Assembly (NCBI GenBank): GCA_946628065.1
Contig: CAMOWC010000007.1
Location: 1 to 64,000 of the forward strand
Origin: an uncultured Clostridiaceae bacterium
Lineage (GTDB): Bacteria; Bacillota; Clostridia; TANB77; CAG-508
Length of the DNA stretch: 64,000 nt
Direction of reading: 5' to 3'
Under the pieces are notes generated by a model. That model did not search any database, was not told the origin of the DNA, and saw only the letters and a list, made by a program, of their open reading frames with translations. Below, piece by piece: positions 7,899 through 18,206 of the stretch (position 1 is the first letter of the stretch; each line of letters starts with the position of its first letter). The translations under genes were made by a program, and so were the position numbers.

Positions 7899-9420
7899 AT
7901 GGCAGAAGTAAAGAAAAACATTTTTCAATCTATAAGGATGAAATTGTTTGTTACGCTAAGTATTGCAGTAATTCTAATTATAATTTTTCTAATTATATTA
8001 AACAATTTTGTATTAGAAACATTTTACTTATATTCAAAGCAAAATGACTTATTAGATGTATATAAAAATATTAACAAATATTATACGTCATCAGATTCTG
8101 ACGTAGATTTGGAGTTAGAGCTTGAAAAAGCTGCTACAAATAATAATTTTGACATTATATTAAAGACTGATAAAGGCATAAATGTATATACATCAAGCAA
8201 AGACTTCTCAGCTACTTTGGGAACGATAAATCAAATAGAATCAACAGTTAGTGGGTGGTTTAGCCCAAAATCCGTTTTATACAAAGATGAAAACATACTA
8301 ATAAGGAGAACTGAAGACAGTAGAAGCGGAATAAGTTATATATTATTATCAGGAAACTTAGATAATGGATATGTGCTATATATACGTATTCCAATCTCAT
8401 CAATTAGGGAAAGTGTAAAAATTTCAAACAATTTCTTTTACTTTATCCGGAAGTATAGCAATAATTATAGGAGGAATAGTAGTACTAGTAATTTCAAGAA
8501 AATTCACAAAGCCAATTGTTGAGCTGAATAATATGGCAGAAAAAATGGCGAAACTTGACTTTAGCCAAAAATATAGAATAACTGATACAGATGACGAAAT
8601 AAATGAGCTAGGAAAGAACATGAACACAGTTTCAAACAAGTTAGAAGTAACTATTAAACAACTTAAAGACACAAATATAGAATTAGAAAAAGATATTGAG
8701 CAAAAGTCAAAAATTGATGAAATGAGAAAGCAATTTATTTCAGATGTATCACATGAATTAAAAACACCGATTGCAATAATTCAAGGTTATGCAGAAGGAT
8801 TAAAAGAAAATGTAAATACAGATGAGGAAAGCAAAGACTATTATGCTGAAGTAATTCTTGACGAAGCAAATAAAATGGATAGGCTTGTAAAACAGTTACT
8901 AGAACTAATGAAGTTAGAATATGGTAAAAGAGAATTTAACAATCAGAGGTTTAACATTGCAGAATTAGTGCAAGAAGTAATTAGAAAAAGTAATGTAATG
9001 TATGAAGAACAGGGAATAGAAGTTGAGATAGAAAATAGTAAACCAACATATGTATTTGCAGATGACTTTTATATTGAACAAGTTGTAACAAACTATTTTA
9101 CAAATGCAATAAAACATGTAAAGGAAGTAAATGGTGAGAAAAAAATCAAATTTACAATAAAAGAAAATCCACAAACAAAGAAGGTAAGAGTTAGCGTACA
9201 TAATACTGGAGATAGAATAGATGAAGAAGACTTAAACAGAATATGGAATAGATTCTATAAAGTTGATGAATCAAGGCACAGAACAGATGGAGGAAGCGGA
9301 ATCGGTCTTTCTCTTGTAAAGGCAATAATGACAAACTATGGGAACAGTTATGGCGCATTTAATACGGAAAATGGAGTAGAGTTTTACTTTGAACTAAATA
9401 TGGAAGAAGAAAGCAACTAG
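7899..9420 (+). CDS. sensor histidine kinase, +1 shift in second membrane segment (CGGA)
   Basis: The frame from 7899 breaks at CGG 8448-8450; skipping C8448 reads Gly184 and continues to 9420, giving 506 aa. Layout: membrane segment 1 (about 15-38), extracellular sensor region (40-165), membrane segment 2 (175-198, containing Gly184 in FI-GSIAIIIGGIVVLVI), HAMP linker starting RKFTKPIVELNNMAEKMA, HisKA with SHELKTPIAIIQGYAEG (phospho-His285), and HATPase_c with N box YFTNAIKHV and GGSGIGLSL. Without the shift the kinase half would lack its membrane anchor and sensor. Cognate regulator lies directly upstream. Confidence 0.92.
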
Positions 9421-9437
9421 GTTGCTTTCTTCTTTTT
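9402..9437 (+). terminator. terminator overlapping the kinase stop codon
   Basis: GAAGAAAGCAAC and GTTGCTTTCTTC form a perfect 12-bp stem with the TAG stop codon as the loop, followed by TTTTT. The kinase's last codons supply the 5' arm. Confidence 0.85.
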
Positions 9438-9842
9438 AAACGATGGGGACGTTTCCCAAAGGGGGATTTTCCCCCCTTTGGGGACAGGTCTTATATAATG
9501 TTGGAGACGGTTCAAAACGTTTAATTTTTAAACATTCAAATTCCTTTCACAATAAAAACACACATCATGTATAAAATGTAAACATAGAAAGGAAGTGGAT
9601 GCCTATACGAAATTTTAATTAATCATGTAAGCATAAAAGAATTAATTAACCTTAAGATAAAAAAAGAGTCGTGCGAAGAATGTCGAATTCTGTAGCACGA
9701 TTCTTCTTTACATTTGAGTAAAATTGTATTATTATGATGACATATTTTAAAAGTTGCAATTTTTAAATTCAAAAAATTTAATTCAATTATTTTATTTCTT
9801 TTTAAGAAACCAGAACAATTAAAAATTCAAGGAGGAATGTTT
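9438..9842 (+). other. 405-bp gap with two hairpins before the sortase gene
   Basis: No full gene is seen. The gap holds a G/C-rich perfect hairpin (9455-9482: CCCAAAGGGGG / CCCCCTTTGGG), a TATATAAT at about 9491-9498, a seven-codon frame MPIRNFN at 9600-9623 preceded by GAAAGGAAG that could be a leader peptide, and a second hairpin (9664-9705: AAGAGTCGTGC / GCACGATTCTT) like a terminator or attenuator. Taken together it resembles a regulated leader for the surface protein genes, but this is inference. Confidence 0.35.
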
Positions 9843-10603
9843 ATGGGGTAAGTTATACTCACAGAAACGTTACGGTTATTTCTCTGCTTATTACATTATT
9901 AATCTTTTGCATTTTTTATCTTGCAAATGAATTATTTCAACAAATTATCAAACAAGATTTTTCTCAAACTTTAAATTCGTTTGTTTTTTCTAATTCTGAA
10001 AATGAAATTCCAAATAATAAAAATGAAGTAAAAAATAAAATCCAAAGTGATAAAGAAGCTGTAAACAAATCAAATAATTTGATTACAAACAAAGCAATAA
10101 ATAATACAGTCAATAATGCAAGTCCAAATAAATCTGCTAATAAAACAAATTCTAATACTTCTAATCAAAACAAAAATAAAACAAATTCCGTAACGGAAAA
10201 TGTAAATAAAATATCAAGTTTAAAGATTAATGACTGGAGAGTAGTAATACCTTCAATTGGACTAAATGCGCAAATTGGAGAAGGAACAAGCACAGAGGTT
10301 ATGAATGAGCTTGTTGGACATTTTGAAAATACGAGTTTGTGGAATGGAAATATTGCACTCGCTGCACACAACCGAGGATATCCAGTAAACTATTTTGCTA
10401 ATATAAAAAACCTAAAAAAGGGAGCAGAAATTCAGTATTATTACAATGGAAATGTAAAACAATATAGGGTTGAAACAGTTACTATAATTAAAGATACAGA
10501 TTGGACATATTTAGAAAACACCAAAGAAAACAAAATTACTCTAATTACATGTGTAGAGAATGAACCAGAGTACAGAAGATGCATACAAGGCATAGAAATA
10601 TAA
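9843..10603 (+). CDS. sortase (class D-like), frame broken at a G tract near the start
   Basis: The catalytic part is intact: His176 in ALAAHNRGY, Cys237 in TLITCVENE and Arg245/246 in YRRC, arranged as in housekeeping or class D sortases. The N-terminus has one membrane anchor (about residues 11-30) and a long Asn/Lys/Ser-rich linker. The ribosome-binding site AAGGAGG points to the ATG at 9843, but this reads Met-Gly-stop; the anchor lies in another frame and is reached only if the GGGG at 9845-9848 is read as five G. This is a -1 event, not a CGG site: a one-base loss, assembly error or slippage tract. Full length would be 253 aa. The LPXTG protein follows after 24 nt. Confidence 0.8.
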
Positions 10604-10627
10604 AAGAATGAAGGGAGAAATTCAAAT

Positions 10628-12658
10628 ATGAATATAATAAAAAAATTAGGAAAAGTATTATTATTATTAATTACTTTAATGAGTGCTGTAATTAGCAATT
10701 TTGGAAACATTTGCACAAAAGTTGAAGCTGCAACATTTTTTGTAGAAGAGGCTAACTTAAAGTCAAAAGGTACATCTGCTGGTTCAATTACATACAATGG
10801 AACAGAGATAGCTACAACATATGTTTACTATATAAAAGACGGAGTAGAATATCCGGCATATTGTATAAGCCCTGGAGCTGACGGCGTAGGAGAATATGGA
10901 AATTATTCCGTTTCTGTAGATTCATTATTAACAGATGTAAAGCTATGGAGAGTAATAACAAATGGATATCCGTATAAAAGTGCTTCAGAGCTCGGTTGTA
11001 ATTCTGCAGAAGAAGCATTTGTTGCTACAAAACATGCAGTATATTGTGAAATATTTGGAAGAGAAGCAAGCTGGTATGGAACAATAGGAGAAAAGGGAGT
11101 AAGAGTAAGAAATGCTATGGCAAAAATATTATCAGCTGCAAGATCTAGCTCATCAGGAAAACCATCAGGCAATATAGAAATTAACCCAAAACAGACAGAC
11201 TGGGTAGTGGATAAAAATCTATCAAACTGTATTTCTCAAACTTTTGGAATAACAGCATCAACAACATATAATACATATAGTGTTTCTTTAGATGGAAATT
11301 ATCCAGAAGAGACCTGTATTCTTGATGAAAATAACAACCCTAAAAAAACATTTTCTGCTGGTGAAAAATTTAAAATTGCAATACCTATGAAAGCATTAAG
11401 CAAAAATGGAGAGTTTAAAGTGAAAGTTGAGACAAAGCTAAATACAAAGCCTGTCCTTTATGGAAGAGCTCCTACAGGAACTGGCTTACAAGACTATGCT
11501 TTAACTGCATCATTTTATGAGGATGCAGAAGGAACAAAGCTATTGGACTATTCAAAAAATGATACAAAAATTGAAATATTGAAGCAGGATGAAAAAACTT
11601 TAAAACCAATTAGTGGTGTGGAATTTAGAATATTAGACAGTAATAAAAAACCTGTATATACAAATCTTGTTACAAACGGTAAAGGAAAAGTTTTAGTAAA
11701 TAGCATTGCTCCGGGCAAATACTATATAGAGGAAGTAAAGGCTGCTGATGGATATGTAAAATATGATAAACTAATAGAATGCAACTTAGAATATAATCAA
11801 TTACTTAATATTACTGTAAATAACCCACTTGAAAGTAAGACAGAAACAGAAAAAAACATACAAAATATAAATGTTTCTAATAAAAAAGAAGAAGTAATCA
11901 TCAAAGAAAAAGAAGAAAATATTACAAAGGACTCCAAAGAGAAAACAATAGATATTTTTAATGAAGCCAAGAACATTACCGAAAGTGATAACAAACTTGA
12001 GCAGAAAGAAGTTACAAGTATTAAAAATTTGCAGGACAACCAAAATACAACGAAAACAGTTAATAGTTTAGGCATAGAAAATTTAAACAAAAATCGCAAT
12101 GAGAAATTAGATAATCTAAGAACAATTATAAATAATAAGAACATAAATATCAACAAAGATGTATTAGAACAGTATTTAAAATTAATAAACAACAATTTAA
12201 ATAATAATGAAAACATGCAAAACCTTAATTCAAATATACTAAATAATAACGAAAACAAAAATACAAATATACAAAATGAAGATATAAATGTTAAGAATAT
12301 TAATAAAGATGAAAATAGCAACATACAAAACAGACAAGTAAATGTAAGTAATGAGAAGAATAGCACAGTTAACCAAGCTATGACTATAAATAAGAAGTTG
12401 CAAAATGCAGATGATAACATAAAACAAACTAATAATACAACAATTGATAATACTAAAATCAAAAACAACAACCAAAGTGCAAATAACATAGCGAATAGTA
12501 ACAATCAAAACATAAATACTAACATACAAAATAATAGTGTGGAATTAACAAACAAAAATGAAAATATAAATACTAATTTGCAATCTGAGGGAGAAAACGT
12601 TAATACAAATATTTTGGCATATAATGGAATAGTAAAATTACCAAAAACAGGGATGTAA
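10628..12658 (+). CDS. surface protein: thioester-like domain, SpaA/Cna-B domain, Asn-rich stalk, terminal LPKTG
   Basis: 676 aa, with a signal peptide (about 1-35). Residues about 60-300 resemble the Cys-Gln thioester (TQXA) adhesin domain: Cys79 in YPAYCISPG, but the partner motif reads ATKHAVY with Lys135 where Gln is expected. A Cna-B/SpaA isopeptide domain follows (about 305-400; IEILKQDEKTLKPISGVEF, YYIEEVKAADGY). Residues about 405-660 are low-complexity Asn/Lys/Ile-rich sequence, probably a stalk. The protein ends LPKTGM-stop: a sorting motif with no hydrophobic segment or basic tail after it. The adjacent sortase is the obvious partner. AGGGAG precedes the ATG. Confidence 0.85.
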   Translation: MNIIKKLGKVLLLLITLMSAVISNFGNICTKVEAATFFVEEANLKSKGTSAGSITYNGTEIATTYVYYIKDGVEYPAYCISPGADGVGEYGNYSVSVDSLLTDVKLWRVITNGYPYKSASELGCNSAEEAFVATKHAVYCEIFGREASWYGTIGEKGVRVRNAMAKILSAARSSSSGKPSGNIEINPKQTDWVVDKNLSNCISQTFGITASTTYNTYSVSLDGNYPEETCILDENNNPKKTFSAGEKFKIAIPMKALSKNGEFKVKVETKLNTKPVLYGRAPTGTGLQDYALTASFYEDAEGTKLLDYSKNDTKIEILKQDEKTLKPISGVEFRILDSNKKPVYTNLVTNGKGKVLVNSIAPGKYYIEEVKAADGYVKYDKLIECNLEYNQLLNITVNNPLESKTETEKNIQNINVSNKKEEVIIKEKEENITKDSKEKTIDIFNEAKNITESDNKLEQKEVTSIKNLQDNQNTTKTVNSLGIENLNKNRNEKLDNLRTIINNKNININKDVLEQYLKLINNNLNNNENMQNLNSNILNNNENKNTNIQNEDINVKNINKDENSNIQNRQVNVSNEKNSTVNQAMTINKKLQNADDNIKQTNNTTIDNTKIKNNNQSANNIANSNNQNINTNIQNNSVELTNKNENINTNLQSEGENVNTNILAYNGIVKLPKTGM

Positions 12659-12698
12659 TAAATTGTGCTATAAATAGCCATTTAAAGCGAAAGCCTCA

Positions 12699-12727
12699 TT
12701 GACATAACTATATAAAAATAATATAAT
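12699..12727 (+). promoter_or_regulatory. promoter of the ynbB-like gene
   Basis: TTGACA (12699-12704), a 17-nt spacer and TATAAT (12722-12727): a perfect sigma-A consensus 35 nt before the start codon. Confidence 0.8.
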
Positions 12728-12761
12728 ATTTAGCATAAATATAAAAAAAGAGGAAATAAAA

Positions 12762-13997
12762 ATGGAAAAAGAATTAATAAATTTGGTAAATGATGTGCAA
12801 GAAGAAATAAAACCTGTTTTTGATAAAATTGATGAAATATGCGAACAAAATAGCAAAAAAGTTTTAAATGCATTTCAAAAAAACAAAGTTTCGGAAATGC
12901 ATTTTAACAGTACAAGTGGCTATGGTTATGGAGACGTAGGAAGAGACACAATAGAAAGCATTTTTGCAGAAGTTTTGGGAGCCGAAGATGCACTTGTTCG
13001 TTCGCAATTTATTTCAGGTACACACGCTCTTACAGTATGTTTATTTGGGCTTTTAAGACCAGGTGACACTGTACTTAGCATAAATGGAAAACCATATGAC
13101 ACATTAGATAGTGTAATAGGAATAGAAGAAAATCCATGTTCACTAAAATCGTACAACATTAACTATGAACAAATAGATTTAATAGGAAATGAGTTTAATT
13201 ACGAGGAGATAGCAAAAAGAGTAGAAAAAAAAGATATTAAACTTATAATAATGCAAAGATCAAGAGGATATGCTCTAAGAAAAAGCTTAAGCTTAGAAAA
13301 CATAAAAAAAGTTGTAGAAACAGTAAGGAGAGTAAATTCTGAAGTGTGGATTATGTGCGATAACTGCTATGGAGAATTTGTTGATACTCAGGAACCATTA
13401 AGCATGGGTGTAGATGTAATAGTGGGTTCGCTAATTAAAAACTTAGGTGGTGGAATAGCTCCTAACGGAGGCTACATTGCAGGTAAAAAAGAACTTGTAG
13501 ATTTATGTAGTCAAAGACTTACTGCTCCGGGTCTTGGAAAAGAAGTTGGACCAACATTAGGGATAAACAAAAGCTTTTTGCAAGGCTTATTTATGGCACC
13601 GAGTGTTGTTGCAAGTAGCTTAAAAACAGCTGTATTTGCAAGTAGAGTTCTGGAAAAACTCGGGTATGAAGTTGATCCGGCATTTAATGAAAAAAGGTCT
13701 GATATAGTACAAACTATTAAATTTAGAGATCCAGAATTACTTATTAGATTTTGCCAAGGAATTCAAAAGGGGTCGCCAATTGACTCTAACACTATACCAG
13801 AACCATGGAATATGCCAGGATATACAGATAAGGTAATAATGGCAGCTGGGACATTTACTGCAGGATCTTCTATAGAGCTGTCATGCGACGCACCTATTAG
13901 AGCCCCATATGTTGCTTTCCTGCAAGGTGGCCTAACTTACGAATATGGAAAACTTGGAATTATTACTGCAATAGAAAACATACTGAAAGTTAAATAA
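12762..13997 (+). CDS. methionine gamma-lyase-family PLP enzyme (YnbB, aluminium resistance family)
   Basis: The 411-aa protein belongs to the Met_gamma_lyase/YnbB family of fold-type I PLP enzymes: SGYGYGDVGRDTIE near residue 52, FISGTHALTV (PLP phosphate site), IMCDNCYGEF with the Asp that contacts the pyridine nitrogen, and Lys226 in VGSLIKNLGGGIAPNGGYIAG, which binds PLP. The reaction of the family is not firmly established; the 'aluminium resistance' label is historical. AGAGG precedes the ATG. The next gene starts 13 nt downstream, so the two are probably co-transcribed. Confidence 0.9.
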   Translation: MEKELINLVNDVQEEIKPVFDKIDEICEQNSKKVLNAFQKNKVSEMHFNSTSGYGYGDVGRDTIESIFAEVLGAEDALVRSQFISGTHALTVCLFGLLRPGDTVLSINGKPYDTLDSVIGIEENPCSLKSYNINYEQIDLIGNEFNYEEIAKRVEKKDIKLIIMQRSRGYALRKSLSLENIKKVVETVRRVNSEVWIMCDNCYGEFVDTQEPLSMGVDVIVGSLIKNLGGGIAPNGGYIAGKKELVDLCSQRLTAPGLGKEVGPTLGINKSFLQGLFMAPSVVASSLKTAVFASRVLEKLGYEVDPAFNEKRSDIVQTIKFRDPELLIRFCQGIQKGSPIDSNTIPEPWNMPGYTDKVIMAAGTFTAGSSIELSCDAPIRAPYVAFLQGGLTYEYGKLGIITAIENILKVK

Positions 13998-14010
13998 AAA
14001 GGAGAAGTAA

Positions 14011-15276
14011 ATGAAAGTTATTGTAATTGGAGGAGGACCAGCTGGACTGCTAGCTGCTATTGAGGCTGCTAAACATGACAATGTAATTGTACTTGAAAAA
14101 ATGGATAGTTTTGGAAAAAAACTTAAGATTACAGGTAAAGGAAGATGCAATATAACAAGTTCTCTTGACATTTCAGAATTCATTTCAAATATTCCTGGGA
14201 ATGGAAAGTTTCTTTATAGTGCTTTTCAAAATTTTACAAATAAAGATATAGTAGCATTATTAAAAGAAGAAGGTGTTGAAGTTAAAACAGAAAGGGGCAA
14301 TAGAATCTTTCCTGTTTCAGACAAAGCCGAAGATGTGCTAAATGCCTTGCTTAGACATTGTAAAAAAGAAAAGGTTGATCTTAAAACTAATCAAAATGTA
14401 ACAGATATACTTATTGAAAATAATAAAATTAAAGGAGTATATACAGAAAATACCATTACTCACAAAAAGGAATTATTAAGTGCGGAAAAGATAATTATAG
14501 CGACTGGAGGGCGAAGCTATTCATCAACAGGCTCAACTGGTGATGGATACAAATTTGCAAAAAAAATTGGGCATAATATTATTCCAATTAAACCTTCATT
14601 AGTGCCACTTGAAAGTTTTGATAAAGGAATATGCAAAATGTGCCAAGGCCTTTCTCTTAGAAATGTCGGAATTACAGTAAGAGATGATGAAAACCAAAAA
14701 GTAATATATGAAGACTTTGGAGAGATGATATTTACTCATTTTGGAATATCGGGGCCTATGATCTTAAGTGGCTCTGCTCATCTTCTTAGATACAAAAATG
14801 CAGAAGAGAAAATAGCATCTCATAAAATCAAGTTGATTATTGACTTAAAGCCAGGTTTGAATGAAGAAAAGCTTGAAGCAAGAATACTAAGAGATTTTGA
14901 AGAAAACAAAAATAAAAAATTCAAAAACAGCTTAGATAAATTATTACCACAAAAAATAATAGAGGCTGTTATTCAAAAAAGCGAGATAAATCCTAATAAA
15001 CAGATTAATGAAATAACAAAAGAAGAAAGAAAGAAACTAGTTCAACAGATAAAAAAATTTACTATTAGTATTTCAGGTTTTAGAGATATAGAGGAAGCAA
15101 TCATAACAAGTGGAGGAATTGACACTAAAGAAATAAACCCAAAAACAATGGAATCAAGAATAATAAAGGGACTTTTTTTTGCTGGAGAGATAATTGATGT
15201 AGATGCATATACAGGAGGTTTTAACTTGCAAATTGCATATAGCACAGGAGTGACTGCGGGTAAATCTCATGAATAA
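14011..15276 (+). CDS. BaiN/HI0933-family FAD-dependent flavoprotein
   Basis: The 421-aa product starts with a dinucleotide-binding motif (VIGGGPAGLLAAIEAA, residues 5-20) and has the family's KKLKITGKGRCNITS block, ATGGRSYSSTGSTGDGYKFA, TGISGPM-like FTHFGISGPMILSGS, and the C-terminal AGEIIDVDAYTGGFNLQIAYSTG that closes the FAD site. Homologues occur in most Firmicutes and include a proposed bile-acid reductase; the natural role of most members is unknown. GGAG precedes the ATG and yigZ starts 12 nt later. Confidence 0.92.
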   Translation: MKVIVIGGGPAGLLAAIEAAKHDNVIVLEKMDSFGKKLKITGKGRCNITSSLDISEFISNIPGNGKFLYSAFQNFTNKDIVALLKEEGVEVKTERGNRIFPVSDKAEDVLNALLRHCKKEKVDLKTNQNVTDILIENNKIKGVYTENTITHKKELLSAEKIIIATGGRSYSSTGSTGDGYKFAKKIGHNIIPIKPSLVPLESFDKGICKMCQGLSLRNVGITVRDDENQKVIYEDFGEMIFTHFGISGPMILSGSAHLLRYKNAEEKIASHKIKLIIDLKPGLNEEKLEARILRDFEENKNKKFKNSLDKLLPQKIIEAVIQKSEINPNKQINEITKEERKKLVQQIKKFTISISGFRDIEEAIITSGGIDTKEINPKTMESRIIKGLFFAGEIIDVDAYTGGFNLQIAYSTGVTAGKSHE

Positions 15277-15288
15277 GGAGAGATTATA

Positions 15289-15912
15289 GTGAAAGAATTT
15301 TTAGCAATAAAACAAGAGGCTAAAGCAGAAATCATAGAAAAAAGATCTAAGTTTATTGCAGAAGTATTTTATGTGGAATCGATAAAAGAAGCGGAAGATT
15401 TAATAGCAAAAGTAAAGAAGAGAGAACACAACGCAAAACATCACTGCTATGCATATAGAGTAATTGGAGAAACTATAGTAGAAAGAATGTCTGATGATGG
15501 AGAACCATCAGGAACTGCAGGTGCTCCAATTCTTTCAATGTTGCAAAGTAAAAAACTATATAATGTGCTAGTAATAGTGACAAGGCATTTTGGAGGTATT
15601 TTACTAGGTACAGGAGGTCTTGTAAGAGCATATACAGAAGCTGCGACAAATGCAATTGAAAAGTCAGGAACGAAGAAAATGCAAAAAGGAGTAGAAATTG
15701 AGCTAGAAATAAACTACCAGGACTATGAAAACCTAAAATATTATTTAAATAAGATAAATGGAAAAATAATTTTATCAGAGTATAAAAACAATATAAAAAT
15801 TATTATTCAAATTCCAAATTTTTATATAGATAATTTTATCTTAAATTACCAAAATCTTCCATTTAAAATTGAAAAGTCAAAAAAAGGTAAAGAAAAATAT
15901 GTTGATATATAA
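15289..15912 (+). CDS. YigZ/IMPACT family protein
   Basis: A 207-aa protein with GTG start after AAGGAG. The N-terminal IMPACT domain shows the family motifs KRSKFIAEVF, KREHNAKHHCYAYRV, SDDGEPSGTAGAPILSML and RHFGGILLGTGGLVRAYTEAA; the C-terminal DUF1949 domain covers about residues 140-200. The family has been linked to translation regulation in eukaryotes, but the bacterial function is not settled. It is the third gene of a ynbB-baiN-yigZ run. Confidence 0.92.
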   Translation: MKEFLAIKQEAKAEIIEKRSKFIAEVFYVESIKEAEDLIAKVKKREHNAKHHCYAYRVIGETIVERMSDDGEPSGTAGAPILSMLQSKKLYNVLVIVTRHFGGILLGTGGLVRAYTEAATNAIEKSGTKKMQKGVEIELEINYQDYENLKYYLNKINGKIILSEYKNNIKIIIQIPNFYIDNFILNYQNLPFKIEKSKKGKEKYVDI

Positions 15913-15952
15913 AGCAAAACGAGAATAATTTGAAAAAATTTCCAAAAAAGTA

Positions 15953-15981
15953 TTGCAAAGCAAAAGAAAAAATATTATAAT
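15953..15981 (+). promoter_or_regulatory. promoter of spo0A
   Basis: TTGCAA (15953-15958), a 17-nt spacer and TATAAT (15976-15981) lie 41 nt before the spo0A start. No Spo0A box (TGTCGAA) is visible close by. Confidence 0.65.
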
Positions 15982-16022
15982 GCACAACGTACAAAAAACA
16001 AAAAAAGTTAGGAGGAATTAAT

Positions 16023-16841
16023 TTGAAAGAAAAGGTAAGTATACTTATTGCAGATGACAACGCAGATTTTGCAAAAACTTTGGCGGAGTGTTTAGAAAAG
16101 AATGAAGACATGGAAATAGTAGGAATGGCAAAAGATGGAATAGAAGCAGTAGAAATGATAAAAATAATGAAGCCTGATATAGCACTATTAGATGTAATAA
16201 TGCCTCATTTAGATGGGCTTGGAGTGCTTGAAAACATACAAAATACTGACATAGAAAAGAAGCCAATTTGTATTATGGTATCAGCAGTTGGCCAAGACAA
16301 AATAACACAAAAAGCAATAACTCTTGGAGCTGAGTATTATGTAGTAAAACCATTTGACATTGATATTCTTGTAAAAAGAATTAGAGAGGTAAAGCATTAC
16401 CAAAATGCACCAATAAAACCTATGTATGTAAATCGCGAGATAAAAGCACAATACATTGAGCTCGAACCAAATGCAAGAAAAAATGAGAAAAACCTAGAGG
16501 CACTTGTAACAAATGTGATTCATGAAGTTGGGGTCCCGGCGCATATTAAAGGATACCAATATTTAAGGGAAGCAATCATGATGGTAATAAATGATATTGA
16601 GGCAATAAACCAAATTACAAAACAGCTATATCCAGATATTGCAAGTAAATACAAAACAACACCAAGCAGAGTAGAACGCGCAATAAGACATGCTATAGAG
16701 GTCGCATGGGGAAGAGGAGAACAAGCAATTGTTGAAAGTATATTTGGATATACTGTATCAGCGAACAAAGGAAAACCAACAAATTCAGAATTCATCGCGA
16801 TGATAGCAGATAAGCTAAGACTCGAATTAAAAAGCGCATAA
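16023..16841 (+). CDS. spo0A: sporulation transcription factor Spo0A
   Basis: Master regulator of entry into sporulation. The 272-aa protein has a receiver domain (D11/D12 pocket, phospho-acceptor D57 in LLDVIMP, Lys in VVKPFD) and the distinctive Spo0A C-terminal domain: [24 protein letters not shown], then the recognition region [20 protein letters not shown] and [25 protein letters not shown], which is nearly invariant across spore formers. It starts with TTG, 8 nt after AGGAGG. Presence with spoIIAA-AB-sigF further along supports a spore-forming ancestry. No CGG codon occurs in the gene. Confidence 0.97.
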   Translation: MKEKVSILIADDNADFAKTLAECLEKNEDMEIVGMAKDGIEAVEMIKIMKPDIALLDVIMPHLDGLGVLENIQNTDIEKKPICIMVSAVGQDKITQKAITLGAEYYVVKPFDIDILVKRIREVKHYQNAPIKPMYVNREIKAQYIELEPNARKNEKNLEALVTNVIHEVGVPAHIKGYQYLREAIMMVINDIEAINQITKQLYPDIASKYKTTPSRVERAIRHAIEVAWGRGEQAIVESIFGYTVSANKGKPTNSEFIAMIADKLRLELKSA

Positions 16842-16863
16842 ATTTTAAGGAGATAACAAAAAT

Positions 16864-16900
16864 AAGACACCCTGAATACTATAAAGTATGGGGGTGTTTT
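16864..16900 (+). terminator. terminator after spo0A
   Basis: ACACCCTGAATAC and the near-complement GTATGGGGGTGT form a hairpin followed by seven T residues. The GGGGGTG of the 3' arm also sits 7 nt before the GTG start of the lysozyme gene and may double as its ribosome-binding site. Confidence 0.8.
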
Positions 16901-16903
16901 TTT

Positions 16904-18158
16904 GTGAAAAAGAAAATAATATACACATTTTTGCTAAGTATGTTATTAATCCAAATAATGTTGCCAAGTATTGTATATGCTATTTTACAGCCTGCAAGCG
17001 AACCAACATATTTTGGAATGGATGTGAGTGCGTATCAAGGATATATAAATTATGATAAAGTGAAACAAGAAGGAATAGAGTTTGTGTATATAAAAGCAAC
17101 AGAGGGCACGTGGTATACAGATAGATACTTAAAATACAATTATGAAAATGCTAAAAGAGTTGGAATAAAAGTAGGATTCTACCATTATGTTAGAGCAACA
17201 AATGTAGATAGTGCAAGAGCGGAAGCAAGATATTTTGTAAATGCAATATCTGGATTAGAACCTGATTGCAGACTAGCTATGGATTTTGAAGATTTTAGAG
17301 GACTAAATAATAGAGAGGTAAATGAAATATCAAATATTTTTTTGGAGGAAACAAAAAGATTAACAGGAAAAGACATGGTTATATATAGTAACACATATTC
17401 TGCAAGAACAGTGTTTAGTTATGAATTAGCAAACAATTATCCGCTATGGGTTGCTCATTACGGAGTGAGTTCTCCATCAGACAATGGAAAATGGAATTCA
17501 TGGGTCCGGATTTCAATATACAAGCAAAGGGAGACTAAATGGAGTAAATGGAAATGTCGACTTAGATAGATTTACAAAAGAAATATTATTAAACAGTTCT
17601 GAGATATCACCAGTACCAAGGCCAGAGCCACAGGAGCCTAGCACAGATAGAGACTCAATTTATTATACAGTGGTTTGGGGAGATACGCTAAGTGCACTTG
17701 CATTAAGGTTTGGAACGACTGTACAAAATTTAGTAAATCTAAATAATATATCTAATCCTAATTTGATTTACGTCGGCCAAAAATTGCTTATACAAATAGG
17801 CTCTTCAAATGAGCAACAAGAGATTACTTATACAGTAGTTTGGGGAGATACGTTAAGTGCACTTGCATTAAGATTTGGTACAACAGTAAGTAGTATAGCA
17901 AGCCTAAATAATATACCAAATCCAAACTTAATATATGTTGGCCAAAAAATTAGAATAATAGTTACAGGAGAAAATGATGACATTCATGACTGTGGCCATG
18001 TAATATATAAGATAAAATGGGGAGACACGTTAACAAGTATTGCAAGGAAATATGGAGTAACAATAGAAAGTATAGCAGAAGAAAATGATATAGCAAATCC
18101 AAACCTAATTTATGCAGGAGATACGCTAAGAATATGTACTAGTATTATGGACACATAA
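16904..18158 (+). CDS. GH25 lysozyme with three LysM domains, +1 shift (CGGA)
   Basis: The frame from GTG 16904 breaks at CGG 17507-17509; skipping C17507 gives Gly202 and a 417-aa product. It has a signal peptide (1-26) and a GH25 (Cpl-1/lysozyme) domain, residues 36-220, with [10 protein letters not shown] (Asp40) and catalytic AMDFED (Asp127, Glu129). The domain's last strand, [23 protein letters not shown], lies after the shift, so the shift is inside the catalytic domain. Three LysM repeats follow (about 250-295, 310-358, 370-415), each with WGDTL near the start and NPNLIYxG at the end. It hydrolyses peptidoglycan; spore or cell-wall remodelling is likely. Confidence 0.93.
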
Positions 18159-18206
18159 AAAATTTGACAATTTAATCAAAATCGCCTAGGCACTTTACAA
18201 AATCAA

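Noticed and set aside
9600-9623. A real gene for the seven-codon MPIRNFN frame
   Set aside because: It has a ribosome-binding site but is too short to support by sequence alone; mentioned only as a possible leader peptide.
11797-12504. A 235-codon open frame on the minus strand opposite the surface protein
   Set aside because: It is the complement of Asn/Lys-rich low-complexity sequence, which yields long Leu/Phe/Ile-rich frames without stops. No ribosome-binding site or domain.
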